A stretch of 64,000 nucleotides of DNA from Liolophura sinensis. Taxonomy: Eukaryota > Mollusca > Polyplacophora > Chitonida > Chitonidae. Position 1 is the stretch's first letter, and every line of letters starts with the position of its first letter. The notes beneath the pieces are model-generated. The model was not told the DNA's origin, did no database searches, and saw nothing but the letters and a program-made list of their open reading frames with translations. Positions 34,966 to 45,484 of the stretch are shown one piece after another. The translations under genes and the position numbers were made by a program. Where the stretch lies: the NCBI RefSeq assembly GCF_032854445.1, contig NC_088306.1, positions 1,674,501 to 1,738,500 of the forward strand, written 5' to 3'.

Positions 34966-35296
34966 TTTTGAATGAGGCTGAAATAATATTTGTAACACAC
35001 CGGCTAGGTATATCTGGTGTAGGTGGTCGTGGGATATGACAGAGCCCAAAGTAGACCACATCCCACCCCCAGAAACATGTACCTGACATGTCTTCCCGAC
35101 TGAGCCACAATGCTGGTTTTAGGAATGCGACGAAAACCACAGCAGTGAACACAGGCCTATAACCTAAGGTTGTTGACATATAACCTGAGGGAGTAGACCT
35201 ATAACCTGAGGGAGTAGACCTATAACCTGAGGGAGTAGATCTGTAACCTGAGGAAGTAGGCCTATAACCTGAGGAAGTAGACCTATAACCTAAGAT

Positions 35297-35455
35297 TTTT
35301 TTTTTTTTTTTTTTTTTGATTGGTGTTTTACGCCGTACTCAAGAATATTTCACTTATACGACGGCGGCCAGCATTATGGTGGGTGGAAACCGGGCACAGC
35401 CCGGGGGAAACCCACGACCATCCGCAGGTTGCTGAAAGACCTTCCCACTTACGGC
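35297..35455 (-). repeat. SINE family A inserted in the 21-bp array
   Basis: A T-run (minus-strand A tail) is followed by GATTGGTGTTTTACGCCGTA, CAAGAATATTTCACTTATAC and GGCCAGCATTATGGTGGG, then GGAAACCGGGCACAGCCC. This is the least mutated family-A copy in the window. It splits the array cleanly, so it is younger than the array. Confidence 0.85.
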
Positions 35456-36159
35456 CTATAACCTAAGAAAGTAGATTTATAACCTGAGGGAGTAGACCTA
35501 TAACCTGAGGAAGTAGACCTATAACTAGACCTATAACCTGAGGAAGTAGACCTATAACCTGAGGAAGTAGACCTATTACCTGAGGAAGTAGACCTATAAC
35601 CTGAGGGAGTAGACCTATAACCTGAGGGAGTAGACCTATAACCTGAGGAAATAGACCTATAACCTGAGGTAGTAGACCTGTAACCTGAAGAAGTAGACCT
35701 ATAACCTGAGGGAGTAGATCTGCAACCTGAGGAAGTAGACCTATAACCTGAGGAAGTAGACCTATAACCTGAGGAAGTAGACCTATAACCTGAGGGAGTA
35801 GACCTATAACCTGAGGAAGTAGACCTATAACCTGAGGAAGTAGACCTATAACCTGAGGAAGTAGACCTATAACCTGAGGGAGTAGACCTATAACCTGAGG
35901 AAGTAGACCTGTAACCTGAGGGAGTAGATCTATAACCTGAGAATATAGAACTGTAAGCTGAGAACACAGATATGTAATCTGAAAACATAGACCTATAACC
36001 TGAAAACATAGACATATAACCCGAGAACATACACCTACAATCTGAGAATATGGACACTTAATCCGAAACATAGACTTATAACCTGAGAACATGGATCTAT
36101 AACCTAAGAACAAAGACCTATAATGTGAGAACATAGATATATAACGAGAATGTAGACAC

Positions 36160-36345
36160 ATATTTATCTGATTTGTGTTTTACGCCGTACTCAAGAATCT
36201 TTCATTTCCTTCAAACGAACGACCAGAAAGGAAGCCAGCATGAGTTGGACTTGAACTCATAGGAGCAGCATTGATGAAAGGCTTCTAGGTCATTGCGCCG
36301 CGCTGGCGTGCTAACCACTTCGGCCAAGAGGCACCCATGGACATA
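36160..36345 (-). repeat. SINE family A with clear tRNA-like head
   Basis: On the minus strand it starts TGCCTCTTGGCCGAAGTGGT (A box), continues with TTAGCACGCCAGC, and has GAGTTCAAGTCCAACTC (B box). The tail TTTTACGCCGTACTCAAGAA is present, but the middle block is deleted. Best evidence here that family A is tRNA-derived. Confidence 0.75.
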
Positions 36346-36736
36346 TAACTTGAAATCATAGACTTGTAACCGAAGAACAAAGACATATAACCTAAGAACT
36401 TACCTGAAGTACATAGGGATGTCGAAGGTGTTCCAGTGTTGTAACGTCATAGGAACGAAACTTAAGTCTTGATAACATCGAGACAGGCAAATCAGGACGT
36501 AAGACCATCACGGTCCAGTCTTAACGGATGTAAATCTCTTGGCATCCTGACTCATCTCGGTCTAAATCCGAATTTTCTTACGTAAGACTCTCAACGATTA
36601 TCAGTTGACGAACAGCTTTTTTACTTTCCAATCGATATCCGTCCTGACCCGAGTTTATGTGTTTTCGGTGTTCTGCTTTTGAACACCGGGGTGTCAGCAA
36701 ATCCTTGCGCTAGTCCGCCGGTTAGGTTTATGCCTA

Positions 36737-36763
36737 TCTCCTCTCTCTCTCTCTCTCTCTCTT
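36737..36763. repeat. (CT)n microsatellite
   Basis: About 12 CT steps. The flanking 36421-37400 holds no gene I can support. Confidence 0.9.
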
Positions 36764-37401
36764 CAGCAATTAACAATAGGGGCCTTTTGTCATCGCCTTA
36801 GAATCCCCAAACATTACTAAACTGTGAACGACCACTATTGCATTATCTCCAAACTCTGTAGTATAGGTCCTAACTAAATAAAATTTTGCTTTGGAGAATC
36901 CTCACATTTCAGTGTGGAACGCAACAGTGTCCGAGCGTCACATTTCTTTAACGCCTTTGGCTTCACTTAGTTAACTATTAACTGAGACACTGTTCAGGTC
37001 ATCACATCATTCCCGAAGATAGCCTCCTGCTAACAGTTTCACGGACGGCCTGGCCTGTCTCTAATGGAACTGGCACACAATGTATCGCTTTTATCTGTTT
37101 TCCCATCGCGCCATGGTTGATTGGTCCTATATTACCCACTTGCCCCCTTTTTGCGCTTATTTCCCCAGCCCCATCCTCATCACTGCCTGCACTCCTACCT
37201 AGCATCTCTCAACCTGATGGATGGACATCATAGATCAGTTTAAAATCCATGTCGTCGTTAATGACATAAACTAAAATAGACCGGGTTCCGGTTATAGATA
37301 CGCTCGATACAATACAGTAGATTTTGCCCGAGGGGCCGGGTCATGGCAGACAGCACTTTGGCGGGAAAGCGCAGTGTTGTCCCGGAAACAGGGGTGAGCG
37401 T

Positions 37402-37671
37402 CTAGTTATCGACGTTTTCAAGATCACTGCTGACCTTTAATTTGGGGCTGAGAATGTATACAGGTTTGCTAGATGTAGTTTTCATCTTCCTCCAGTCGTT
37501 TCGGTTGTTGCACCCCAAATATTCAGATAATAATGCGAACAACTGGTTCTCTACGCTCCAGTGTTTTATATTTAATTCCTGCATAAGCCGGAATTCTACT
37601 GGTAGACCAAGCATCTCTGAGGACTGATCCTTTTGCATTACGTTAATGATATTGTAATGTGATGACGACAC
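37402..37671 (-). CDS. Unrecognised short open frame
   Basis: 89 codons starting at ATG with residues such as GLPVEFRLMQELNIKHWSVE, so the composition looks protein-like. I recognise no family, no splice sites flank it convincingly, and its 5' end overlaps an R1 repeat. It may be a piece of an unrecognised transposon. Confidence 0.12.
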   Translation of the reverse strand: MSSSHYNIINVMQKDQSSEMLGLPVEFRLMQELNIKHWSVENQLFALLSEYLGCNNRNDWRKMKTTSSKPVYILSPKLKVSSDLENVDN

Positions 37672-37860
37672 AGCATTTTGGGTATTTCTAGAGAGTGACG
37701 TCTAATAAATTGCAACTAAATTTCACTGCGACCCTTTTTTAACTTCTTAAGCCAGGGTGCCAGGGTGCCAGGGAATTTCGCGCTATTTAAGCATTTGAAC
37801 GAACTGTTAAAATAAAACCTTAACCGAAGTAAACTGACGAGAGGCCATATTTCATCGGTT
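37645..37860 (-). repeat. Dispersed repeat R1, copy 4
   Basis: ATGTGATGACGACACAGCAT and GTAAACTGACGAGAGGCCAT match 2990-3175, in the same orientation as copy 1. Confidence 0.5.
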
Positions 37861-37939
37861 ATGTGTGACCATTTGCCAACTATCACAGTGTCGTCACTCC
37901 TCGTTTTACTGTCCTATTATTGTTGCATTATATCCGACC

Positions 37940-38035
37940 GATTTCCTGCACCATGATGCTGGCTGACGTCGTATTAGTGAAACATTCTTGATTACGACGT
38001 AAAACACAAATCAAATAAATAAATAAACACAATTT
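37940..38035 (+). repeat. SINE family A 3' fragment
   Basis: TTTCCTGCACCATGATGCTG, AGTGAAACATTCTTGATTAC and CAAATAAATAAATAAAC. The 38036-38597 stretch is empty to my eye. Confidence 0.6.
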
Positions 38036-38597
38036 TTTTCAACAGAATAAATCATCCACTGCACATTATGAAGGTATGAACGCAATAAGGCGAAGAAATC
38101 ATCCACGTTTCAAAAAGAACAACACAGTTTTGGTTACAGCCTATATTAGTATGTGTATTAGGTGACTGGAACCATGGAGCCTTGATGTACTTTGAGAGTT
38201 CATTATTACAGCTTGTCATACGGATAAACTTTATCGGTGTCTAAAGCGGCTGTGCAGGCACACAGTTGAATTGACATTCTCAAGCCGTATATTTAAAATT
38301 TGGTGTCATATATCTGGGTGTTAAATTTTAGTGCATTGAAATGTAAGTTATTATCCATCTAAACATGGATATATTTCTAAAGAGACACCAGTCCCTGTCA
38401 TGCTAGAACATTCAAAATCATAGACGTGCACAAATTTTCCATCATTCCCACGTTAAGAGCAGTATCAAACAGAGAATTAAATGATCCAGGTCCCAATTAC
38501 CAACATCACTAAGTGCACTGTGAATATGTAATGTTTAATTACGGAAATCATGCCCGAAATCCGCCATTAAACCAGGGATAGTTAACTCCTTGTTACA

Positions 38598-38865
38598 GAC
38601 AGTAATTTATTTATTTAATTGGTGTTTTGCGCCGTGCTCAAGAATATTTCACTTATGCGACGGCGGCAAGCATAATGGTGGCAGGAAACTGGACTGAGCT
38701 CGGAGGACACCCACGACCGTCAGCATGTTGCTTGGAAGCCTTCAAATTACGGCCGGAGAGGAAGTCAGCATGAACTGGGCGTGAACTCACAGGGACCCCA
38801 TTGGTGAGCGGCTTCTAGGTCATTGTCCGATGCTGGCGTTCTAACGCAGGCCTCCACACAGTAAT
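38598..38865 (-). repeat. SINE family A, near full length
   Basis: Minus strand. Tail TTTTGCGCCGTGCTCAAGAA, the middle GGCAAGCATAATGGTGGCAG, and the B-box side GGGCGTGAACTCACAGGGAC are all present. It reaches the GATGCTGGCGTTCTAACGC head. Confidence 0.75.
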
Positions 38866-39299
38866 TAGGTTAATTTGCCTGTGCCATGTGAACTTCAAGC
38901 CTTTGTACACTTTTTATAGCAATAGACATTGGTGTCTATAGTTTATTTAGATGACACTATGCTAGTCCTCAAACTTCCGGTAGGCTGAAACACCACCACG
39001 CTTTACTGGTAATTACTACCCGAGGAAAATTGTATTCGCCTAAGCAGTTATTTCCCCTGAAAGGAGAAGAAAACTTCAAAAAATGACACTATAAGCTGAA
39101 AAGAGCCCATTTATTTCTATGTGGTGGTGCCTGCTGCATAATTTTGCGATTTTTCCTTGCCATACACGTAAAGCCTGAAAACGGTAAAGCTGGCACAAAT
39201 CGTGTCCTCCATCTTTAATACCTTGTAATTTATGCTGGGGGTGTGTTGCCTCTCAGACAATGAGAGTCGTTAAAACTGCCGGCTTGTTCGTGTAAATTC

Positions 39300-39510
39300 G
39301 GAACCTACGTCCAACATTCCGGTTTCCCTATCGTCAAGCGGAAAACGAACTGTACTGTTCGCTACCTTCTGGGGAAAAAAGTTCTACCGGAAATCATCGG
39401 CGGTTTCCGACGGCAATTCTCCTCCTAACACAGAAGACTTCAGGACTAGTTCAAGCGAAATGGAGTCGCCCACAGCGGATTTTGGCGCTGACTTTATTTA
39501 TCAAGTTGAG
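39300..39510 (+). CDS. Possible first exon of an unidentified gene, with promoter-like 5' flank
   Basis: ATG at 39460 in context GCGAAATGG opens MESPTADFGADFIYQVE and runs exactly 17 codons to GAG|GTACAC (39510/39511), a plausible donor in phase 0. Upstream are ETS-like CCGGAAAT (39387) and ATTCCGGTTTCCC (about 39316), as in housekeeping promoters. The next exon is uncertain: an acceptor AAACAG ending at about 39876 would add about nine codons before a stop. No family recognised. The ATG-to-donor part is 39460-39510; the rest is putative 5' flank. Confidence 0.25.
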
Positions 39511-39654
39511 GTACACAATAAATTTTTTTATGGCAGGCACCTGCTAGGAAATGCATACTCCATTCAATGGTATTTGTTTGATATTTAAATTTTCTCCTCC
39601 TTTAAAATATGTGATCTCTTAATCCTTCAAGCGTCATTAGAATTGATTGAATTG

Positions 39655-39810
39655 ATTTTTTTCTATATTTGATTGGTGATTTACTCTGTACTCAATAATG
39701 TTTCACTTATATGACGACACAGGCATTGTAGTGGGAGGAAACCAAACGGGGCACAGGGGGAATCCAAGACTATCCGCAGGTTTGTGACAAACCTTCCCAC
39801 GCACCTGATT
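39655..39810 (-). repeat. SINE family A 3' part
   Basis: GATTGGTGATTTACTCTGTA, AATGTTTCACTTATATGACG and GTGGGAGGAAACC, then TATCCGCAGGTTTGTGACAA. An older, more mutated copy. 39811-40222 shows nothing further. Confidence 0.65.
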
Positions 39811-40222
39811 GTTTTGGGGGTTGTGTGTTAACATTAGCAAGTGAAAGCTAAACATGTTCTTTTCTAAGAAACAGATCAGGGAACGGCTTCAAAAGAAAGT
39901 CTAAAGGCTTCAGTGACCCGACCAGCAGGTCTATTTATCAACTAAAGTTTTTTTGCCTAAATGTTGAAAGTTAGAGCACAACAGCCAGTTACGTACCGAG
40001 GTGGCTAAGAGGAATTAAATTTGCGTACTCTCAGAAAAATAATCTTAATTTTAACCGAAAGTCTGTTGTCTGAGTGATGGTATAGATTGTATTCTACCTT
40101 GGCAGCAGTTTATTCTGTTAAATATAACACACACATTCCATTAATTCAACATAAAGATTCTCTTAGACTATCAGGATATTATGTTGAATATGACACAATA
40201 TTGTGTTGTAATAAGAAATATA

Positions 40223-42334
40223 TTGGGGAAGGTGGGGCAAAATGGGACACTTAACTTCATGTACCTGTGTGTAGCTAAATTATAAAGCTGGTGTGTAAAA
40301 ACAGAGGGTTTGCGATGAAGGGTTATAATATCTTTAATTTTTTAATCATTTTTGGTTTGTATACGCGGACTATTCCAATAGAAAATAAAAATACTTTCTG
40401 TTCGGTATGTCCCATATTGCCCCACTGGGCGGGGCAAAATGGACCCACATGTCCCATTTTACCCCAACGTACATGAATTGAAGGAAGCAATACGTGTTTC
40501 AACACAACAAACAAATTTTGGTAGTTGTAGGCCTATGTATTGCCACCTCAAACAAAACACACCGTTCAAGATGATATAGTATTGTTTACAGTTTCATTGA
40601 TTAGTTACAGTTACAGCGCAAGCTGGGTGTGCCCACAGTAAACATGTTGTACACTGGATCATTCCATCGGTGCCTTTGCTCCACAGTTCAGACCAATAGA
40701 TACATTCTGTATCGGCTTCATCAGTTTCGAGCAAAGGGTGCGTTACATCTGCAACTTCAGGGGTTTTGGCAACTTTACACACAATCACTGATTTTGGAAG
40801 GTGGTTTCGTGTAGGCCTACGCTTTCCTTTACCTTGGGTTGATGTTTGTGCTTTGCGGGCGACTTCATGTCGTGAACTAGATGTTGTCCTGAGAGGCTGT
40901 ACTTTATCACCAAGAAGTGAGGATTTGTATGGGCTGCTGGTGAGAATAACTGCCTTGCCACGGCGGACATTTGACTTCCGAGTTTGTCTGACGGTGACTC
41001 TGGGTGGGGGTGAAATGTCAAATGGTGACATGTAGCCTGGCGGAACTGAATTACCATCCGAGGACTTGCTGGTGGAAGACGACACAGGCTTAGACAGCGG
41101 CGGAGAAATAGAACAGGTTGGATTTTCGGACTCTGTTTCTGGAGCTTCCGGGATCGTGGGTAGGCCTACATGTAAAATAGTCTCCTCGGCATGTATGCCA
41201 GATGTTGACGGCTGCTGCTCAACCAAAGCTTCCTGTATCGCGCTCACGCCTGAAACGGACTCCCCTTGTCTGTCAGATGTTGGCTCATCAACAATTGCAT
41301 CTGTTTGGATGCCATGATCATCTAAATCAATTAATGGGTTGACCGTTTGGGAGTTTGGATTTGGAACATCTGTAGGTTCTGCGGCAGCAAACTTGTGTGG
41401 TTGGAAAATATCCAACCACAGCTGTGGCTGCTTTGACATAGGCTCAGCCAAAGAGATCAGCAAGTTGGAAGGTGGTAATCACTCGACCGGGGTTGTTTCG
41501 CAGCCATTTCTCTAACTCCTGGTCGTAACAGGTTGATAGTGGCTTCATGAAACTCACATCTAATGGTTGCATTTTATGGGAGCAGTGTGGTGGTACACAT
41601 AGTATTTCCACGCCATTCTCTCTGGCCAAATCAATCACTTGTATGTTTCTAGTGTGTGTGCATGTCCATCCAGAATGAGTAGAACTCGGTTGTCTTTGGA
41701 AGCGCCAGAAGCTCGAATAAAGTGCTGGAACCGTGTTGTGAATATATCCTTTGTTTGAAGAACTTGCCTAAATATAGTTAGGTTGATGTAGGGTGTAAAG
41801 CATCCTTATAAATCCCAAATAAACGTTAAGTATTATAACTTTAATAAAGCCACGAACTAGTTTGAGTTATACAGTAATATTAATGCAGATTGTTATATGG
41901 GGCAAAACGGGACACAGTGTGGGGCAAAATGGTCCACATGTCCCATTTTGCCCCATTCCAGTGTGTCCCGTTTTGCCCCCAACTGTTAAAATTGAATCAT
42001 TGCCATCACGGGCTAAAACTTGTTGCTGAGTTCACATTATTTACTTGTTTGTGGGAGCTAATTATGCAAAGTTTCAAATGGATATGTTTAAGGTAGTATT
42101 TCTTAGGATACCGAGCTTAAAAACGTGCTTACCTTAGATCAAACGGACAAAATTCATAAACTCCCGCTAAAATGACTGCATGTCCACGTGAGCTTTTAAT
42201 GACGACCTTGTTGTTGTAAATCGGTCTCGATCTGATTCTGGACGCGACATCATAGGTGACAGCACCAGTATTATGCGTTTCTGAGAACTGTCCCATTTTG
42301 CCCCGAGGGTCCATTTTGCCCCACTTTCCCCTTC
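40223..42334 (-). mobile_element. Pogo-like DNA transposon with TIRs, internally deleted
   Basis: The left end TTGGGGAAGGTGGGGCAAAA (40223) and the reverse complement of the right end (GGGGAAAGTGGGGCAAAATG ending at 42334) are inverted repeats of about 25 bp. TA dinucleotides flank both ends (40221-40222, 42335-42336), the target duplication expected for Tc1/mariner/pogo elements. The core motif GGGGCAAAATGGGAC, in either orientation, recurs near both ends (about 40231, 40408-40460, 41899-41985, 42291-42325), as transposase-binding subterminal repeats would. A degenerate transposase lies inside. Length 2.1 kb. Confidence 0.75.
40600..41775 (-). pseudogene. Pogo/DDE_1-type transposase remnant
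   Basis: From the right, RVLLILDGHAHT (about 41690) carries the second catalytic Asp. After a one-base frameshift comes DLARENGVEILCVPPHCSHK with MQPLDVSFMKPL (41640-41540). A deletion or frameshift at about 41450 leads to a 289-codon low-complexity tail (41463-40594). Its end, CIYWSELWSKGTDGMIQCTT then CLLWAHPACA, is the C-terminal zinc-finger-like module seen after DDE_1 domains in invertebrate elements. The N-terminal CENP-B-like DNA-binding domain is absent. Not functional. Confidence 0.75.
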
Positions 42335-42689
42335 TAGCACCGCTCAGACAACAGATTTTCGCTTAAATTTAACAGAATAATATTTTGAGTATATAGCATT
42401 GCTATGTGTCCCGCTTTTTAACATATTCAGCATGTACTGATTAAAAATCCATATAAATATACCGGCTTCTTTTAGCGCATCCGTTGTTGTTGCTTCGTCT
42501 CAAGTTTCTATCATGACAGTCGTCGTGTTGTGTTTTCAAAATGTGTGAAAGACGAAAATGACGTAGATATTATCATTTTCTGTTAATTATACATTGCTGT
42601 TTGATTCAAATGACATTGTCGGTTTTGGTAAGCTGGCTAAGCATTAGGCTGTTATACTTCTGTGAAACAACCTAGTCATTTTATTTTTC

Positions 42690-43655
42690 AGAGCCTACTT
42701 ACGGAAGCTGGACAAGTTACCCTCAGTTTAAACTGCCAGGGAAGTTATGATCCGACAATTTCTTCAGTCGATAAAACTACAGGCTGCTTTCATGCCGTCT
42801 TTAAAGTTCTCTTGACCGAAATGTCACTTTTGCAGCACCTCAACCAGATTTATGAACATTTAACTTCTTCTTCTCGAATGACCTAATCTTTCGATACTTG
42901 GGTATTGGTGATTACACGTTTTTCCAAGGTAACAAATTCTTTCGCGAATGCATCTATCACGATCTGGTAGCTACTCACAACAAAAAGTTTGCCTTTAATT
43001 TGAAAACCGCCGAAAAGTTCCGAAACGTGTCTGATGATGAAGATTACTCAGATGATTGTCTGTGTGTGAGAAGACATAAAACAGGCTATCTGATGCATTT
43101 AATAACTTTGTAAGCAGCTTGTCGACGATTAACGTCTTTATGTCCGGTTATATGGAAGCCCAAAGCAGAATAATAGCAAACCACGTTTACGAGATCTATC
43201 CGTGGCCTACAACCTGCACAGCTCAGCACGTCACTACAATGCCGATAGAAGCAGAATGCTAGCAAACCACGTATACGAGATCTATCCGTGGCCTACAACC
43301 TGCACAGCTCAGCACGTCACTACAATGCCGATAGAAGCCACTGATGCCCGTACAGACACTCCAATGAATTTTCTCGTCAGCTCTGTTGAGCCGACGATTG
43401 TTTTTTTTTTTTGACTTTTTGTCCACCCCAGTAAACACTCAGAGCCTCCATTTCAATTCTCATCGACAAGGTTAACACAACGGCCTCGTTCAGTGAGATT
43501 TGGTCTCAGAAGACCGCCATGAAAGGCTTCGAGGAAACATCGATTCTTCCAACACAATACTCCAAATATTCCTATCTGTGGTCACGTTACAGATTGCCAA
43601 ATTCAACTAACGAAGGACATTCATTGTTCTATCTCCATGGAAACAACAATGTAAC
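42690..43655 (+). pseudogene. Broken copy of receptor exon 1 (CUB-like part)
   Basis: GQVTLSLNC, FHAVFKVLLTEMSLLQHLN and, after a frameshift, FRYLGIGDYTFFQGNKFF with CIYHDLVATHNKKFAFNL align with the middle of receptor exon 1 (FHAVIKITLSDVSLLSHLN, FRYLDIGDYTFVDNPYRIF). YEIYPWPTTCTAQHVT and, past a T-run and stop, HPSKHSEPPFQF continue the match. Several frameshifts and stops. An 86-bp tandem duplication (43175/43261) is private to this copy. The first two CUB domains and signal peptide are missing. It is inverted relative to the functional gene. Confidence 0.85.
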
Positions 43656-44224
43656 CAGGTAATAACACTATTTAACAGCCAGACTCACCCAATAGCGCAC
43701 AACGTAGCCCAACAGCTACATGTACTTGAGCAACAGCGTGTACACCCAAATAAAAATGAGGTGCGCCAAAAATGACATTACCCGTCTAACCCCGACAACT
43801 GTTCACCAGGATACGAAGAAATACTTAACTCGACCTGAACACTTGACAACATTCTTAACAATCAATTTTACTACGATTTTCAGCGAGTTTAGGGATAGTG
43901 GTCAGAGGCAGAAGACGCACGCGCAAGTAAGGGTGGCCATCTTCTGTCCGTCACCAACTCGCATGGATTCGATTTCATCAAGCGGGCTTTATTGTAAAAC
44001 TAAGGAAACCACTTTTTCAGCCTTCCACTTGGTATTTAACAACATAGATGGCGCTGGTTGCCGAGTGTCTATCTTGTGAACCGGTTTTATACAGACCAGC
44101 ATGTCATATGTAACATCATAGGTGGCGCCTCTTGTAGTATGAGATCCTTACATATTAACGCGAAAGACGTAATCGTCCGTTACTTTTGAATCACAATCTC
44201 TTGCGTTAAGGTTTGTAACGCTCG

Positions 44225-44530
44225 TCATAGCAACACACCGAGACTGCGTGGTTGCTCGTTGGTCCGTCACGTCTAAAGGACTCGCTCACGCGTGTGGTGC
44301 GAATGGAGTTCATTCATTGGTCAGTTTTGGCGCGAACGAAATGGAGCTCACCCATTGGTCTGTTTTGGCGCGCACCCATGCATCCGTTTTGACCCGACAT
44401 GGAGCTGAAGGAGCTGCGCTCATTGGTCAGTTGGCGTACCTCGCGCATGCGCTCAGGGGAGCGCGGACCCAACTACATACCTGTTCCTCAGCAATACGAC
44501 ACGTTCGGCCTATTCTATACTACTGAAGTA
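44225..44530 (+). promoter_or_regulatory. CpG-rich NF-Y / E2F / NRF1 site cluster
   Basis: The block ATTGGTCAGTTTTGGCGCG (44316-44334) recurs as ATTGGTCTGTTTTGGCGCG (44354-44372) and in shortened form at 44422. ATTGG is an inverted CCAAT box and TTTTGGCGCG an E2F site. CGCGCATGCGCT (44442-44453) is a match to the NRF1 consensus. Such clusters mark promoters of cell-cycle and housekeeping genes. Downstream, ATG at 44641 opens MGDWGGDQPAADYQA and stops after 15 codons. I cannot name the gene driven, and it sits between the two halves of the receptor pseudogene. Confidence 0.5.
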
Positions 44531-44994
44531 TGCTTGGCACATTAGCTTAGTCTACCTTACAATATACATGTAGCTTCATTTCGCTATATATTGTCGAGAA
44601 TAGCTTAGGTCTTTCCTTACAAAATATCATTCAGGCAGAAATGGGGGACTGGGGAGGAGACCAGCCAGCAGCAGATTACCAGGCCTGATAAACTATAGAG
44701 AATTTTTACCATTTTAAATAAATAATACACCAAGAAGATTAAAAACGAGTAACGACGTCAGTGATATTCGGCAAATGGTGACACTTCGCCAGTAATGTCC
44801 GGTCTCAATTTGTCAATTTAATTCATTTATTCTAACTGTTGATGCAAGCACTTTAAAGGTAGCAATTTGATGCCGCCGAGAACAATGGCTTTATCTCTAT
44901 TAATCTAATAATTGCAATTGATTAATTGTCAGTTTTCTAGCATTACTCATGTGTTGTCATCAAATAAAAACAAGTCCAGCCACCCTGTTTCCTA

Positions 44995-45235
44995 AAGTGT
45001 TGAATCCGTGGGCGAGTGGTTAGTGTTGTAGCACAGCACAGTGACTAAGGAGTACCTCATCAGTGCGGTCGCTCTCAGTTTCAATCAAGGTCATGCTGAC
45101 TTCCTCTCCGGCCCTACGTGGGAAGGTCTGTCAGCAAACTGCTCATGTTGGAGGCTTTGCCGGGCTCCCAACTACCAGGAGGCTGGTCGCCGTTGCATAA
45201 TTGAAATATTCTTAAGTATGAATAGATAAATACAT
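44995..45235 (+). repeat. SINE family A copy
   Basis: Head GGCGAGTGGTTAGTGTTGTA (A box), GGTCATGCTGACTTCCTCTC, and tail TAATTGAAATATTCTTAAGT with an A-rich end. Confidence 0.65.
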
Positions 45236-45484
45236 AATCTGGTTATCTCAGCCTAACTACATCCTTGAAATAAATGCTTAAAGACGAAAACATGTTTTCC
45301 TCCATTTTTCTCTGCGTAAGTTTCGCTCCTCCGAAGTTTTCCCCGTTATATATTTCACATCTAGTCAGGCTTATTTTGCAAATAAATCCAGGGATCAACG
45401 AATGCACATTTTCTTTCTCATGTCATCTGGCTATCACAACGCATTTCGTCCTCTTATATGACTTTCGCACTTCGCTCTTCTCAG

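Larger units (their letters stand above)
35160..36420. repeat. 21-bp tandem array interrupted by two SINEs
   Basis: The unit is AGTAGACCTATAACCTGAGGA with variants. It is tight at 35160-35290 and 35456-35940, and decays outward to 36150 and again at 36345-36420. The minus-strand frames (SGYRSTP-type and LLPQVIG-type, about 200 codons) exist because 21 is a multiple of 3. No start, splice or domain support. Confidence 0.95.

Noticed and set aside
35449-36161. Serine/tyrosine-rich SGYRST and LLPQVIG proteins on the minus strand
   Set aside because: Both are frames of the same 21-bp array, with no splice or domain support, and a SINE interrupts the array.
43720-44079. 119-codon plus-strand frame as a continuation of the pseudogene
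   Set aside because: Only a short HQDTKK-like match to the receptor is visible, too weak to call homologous.
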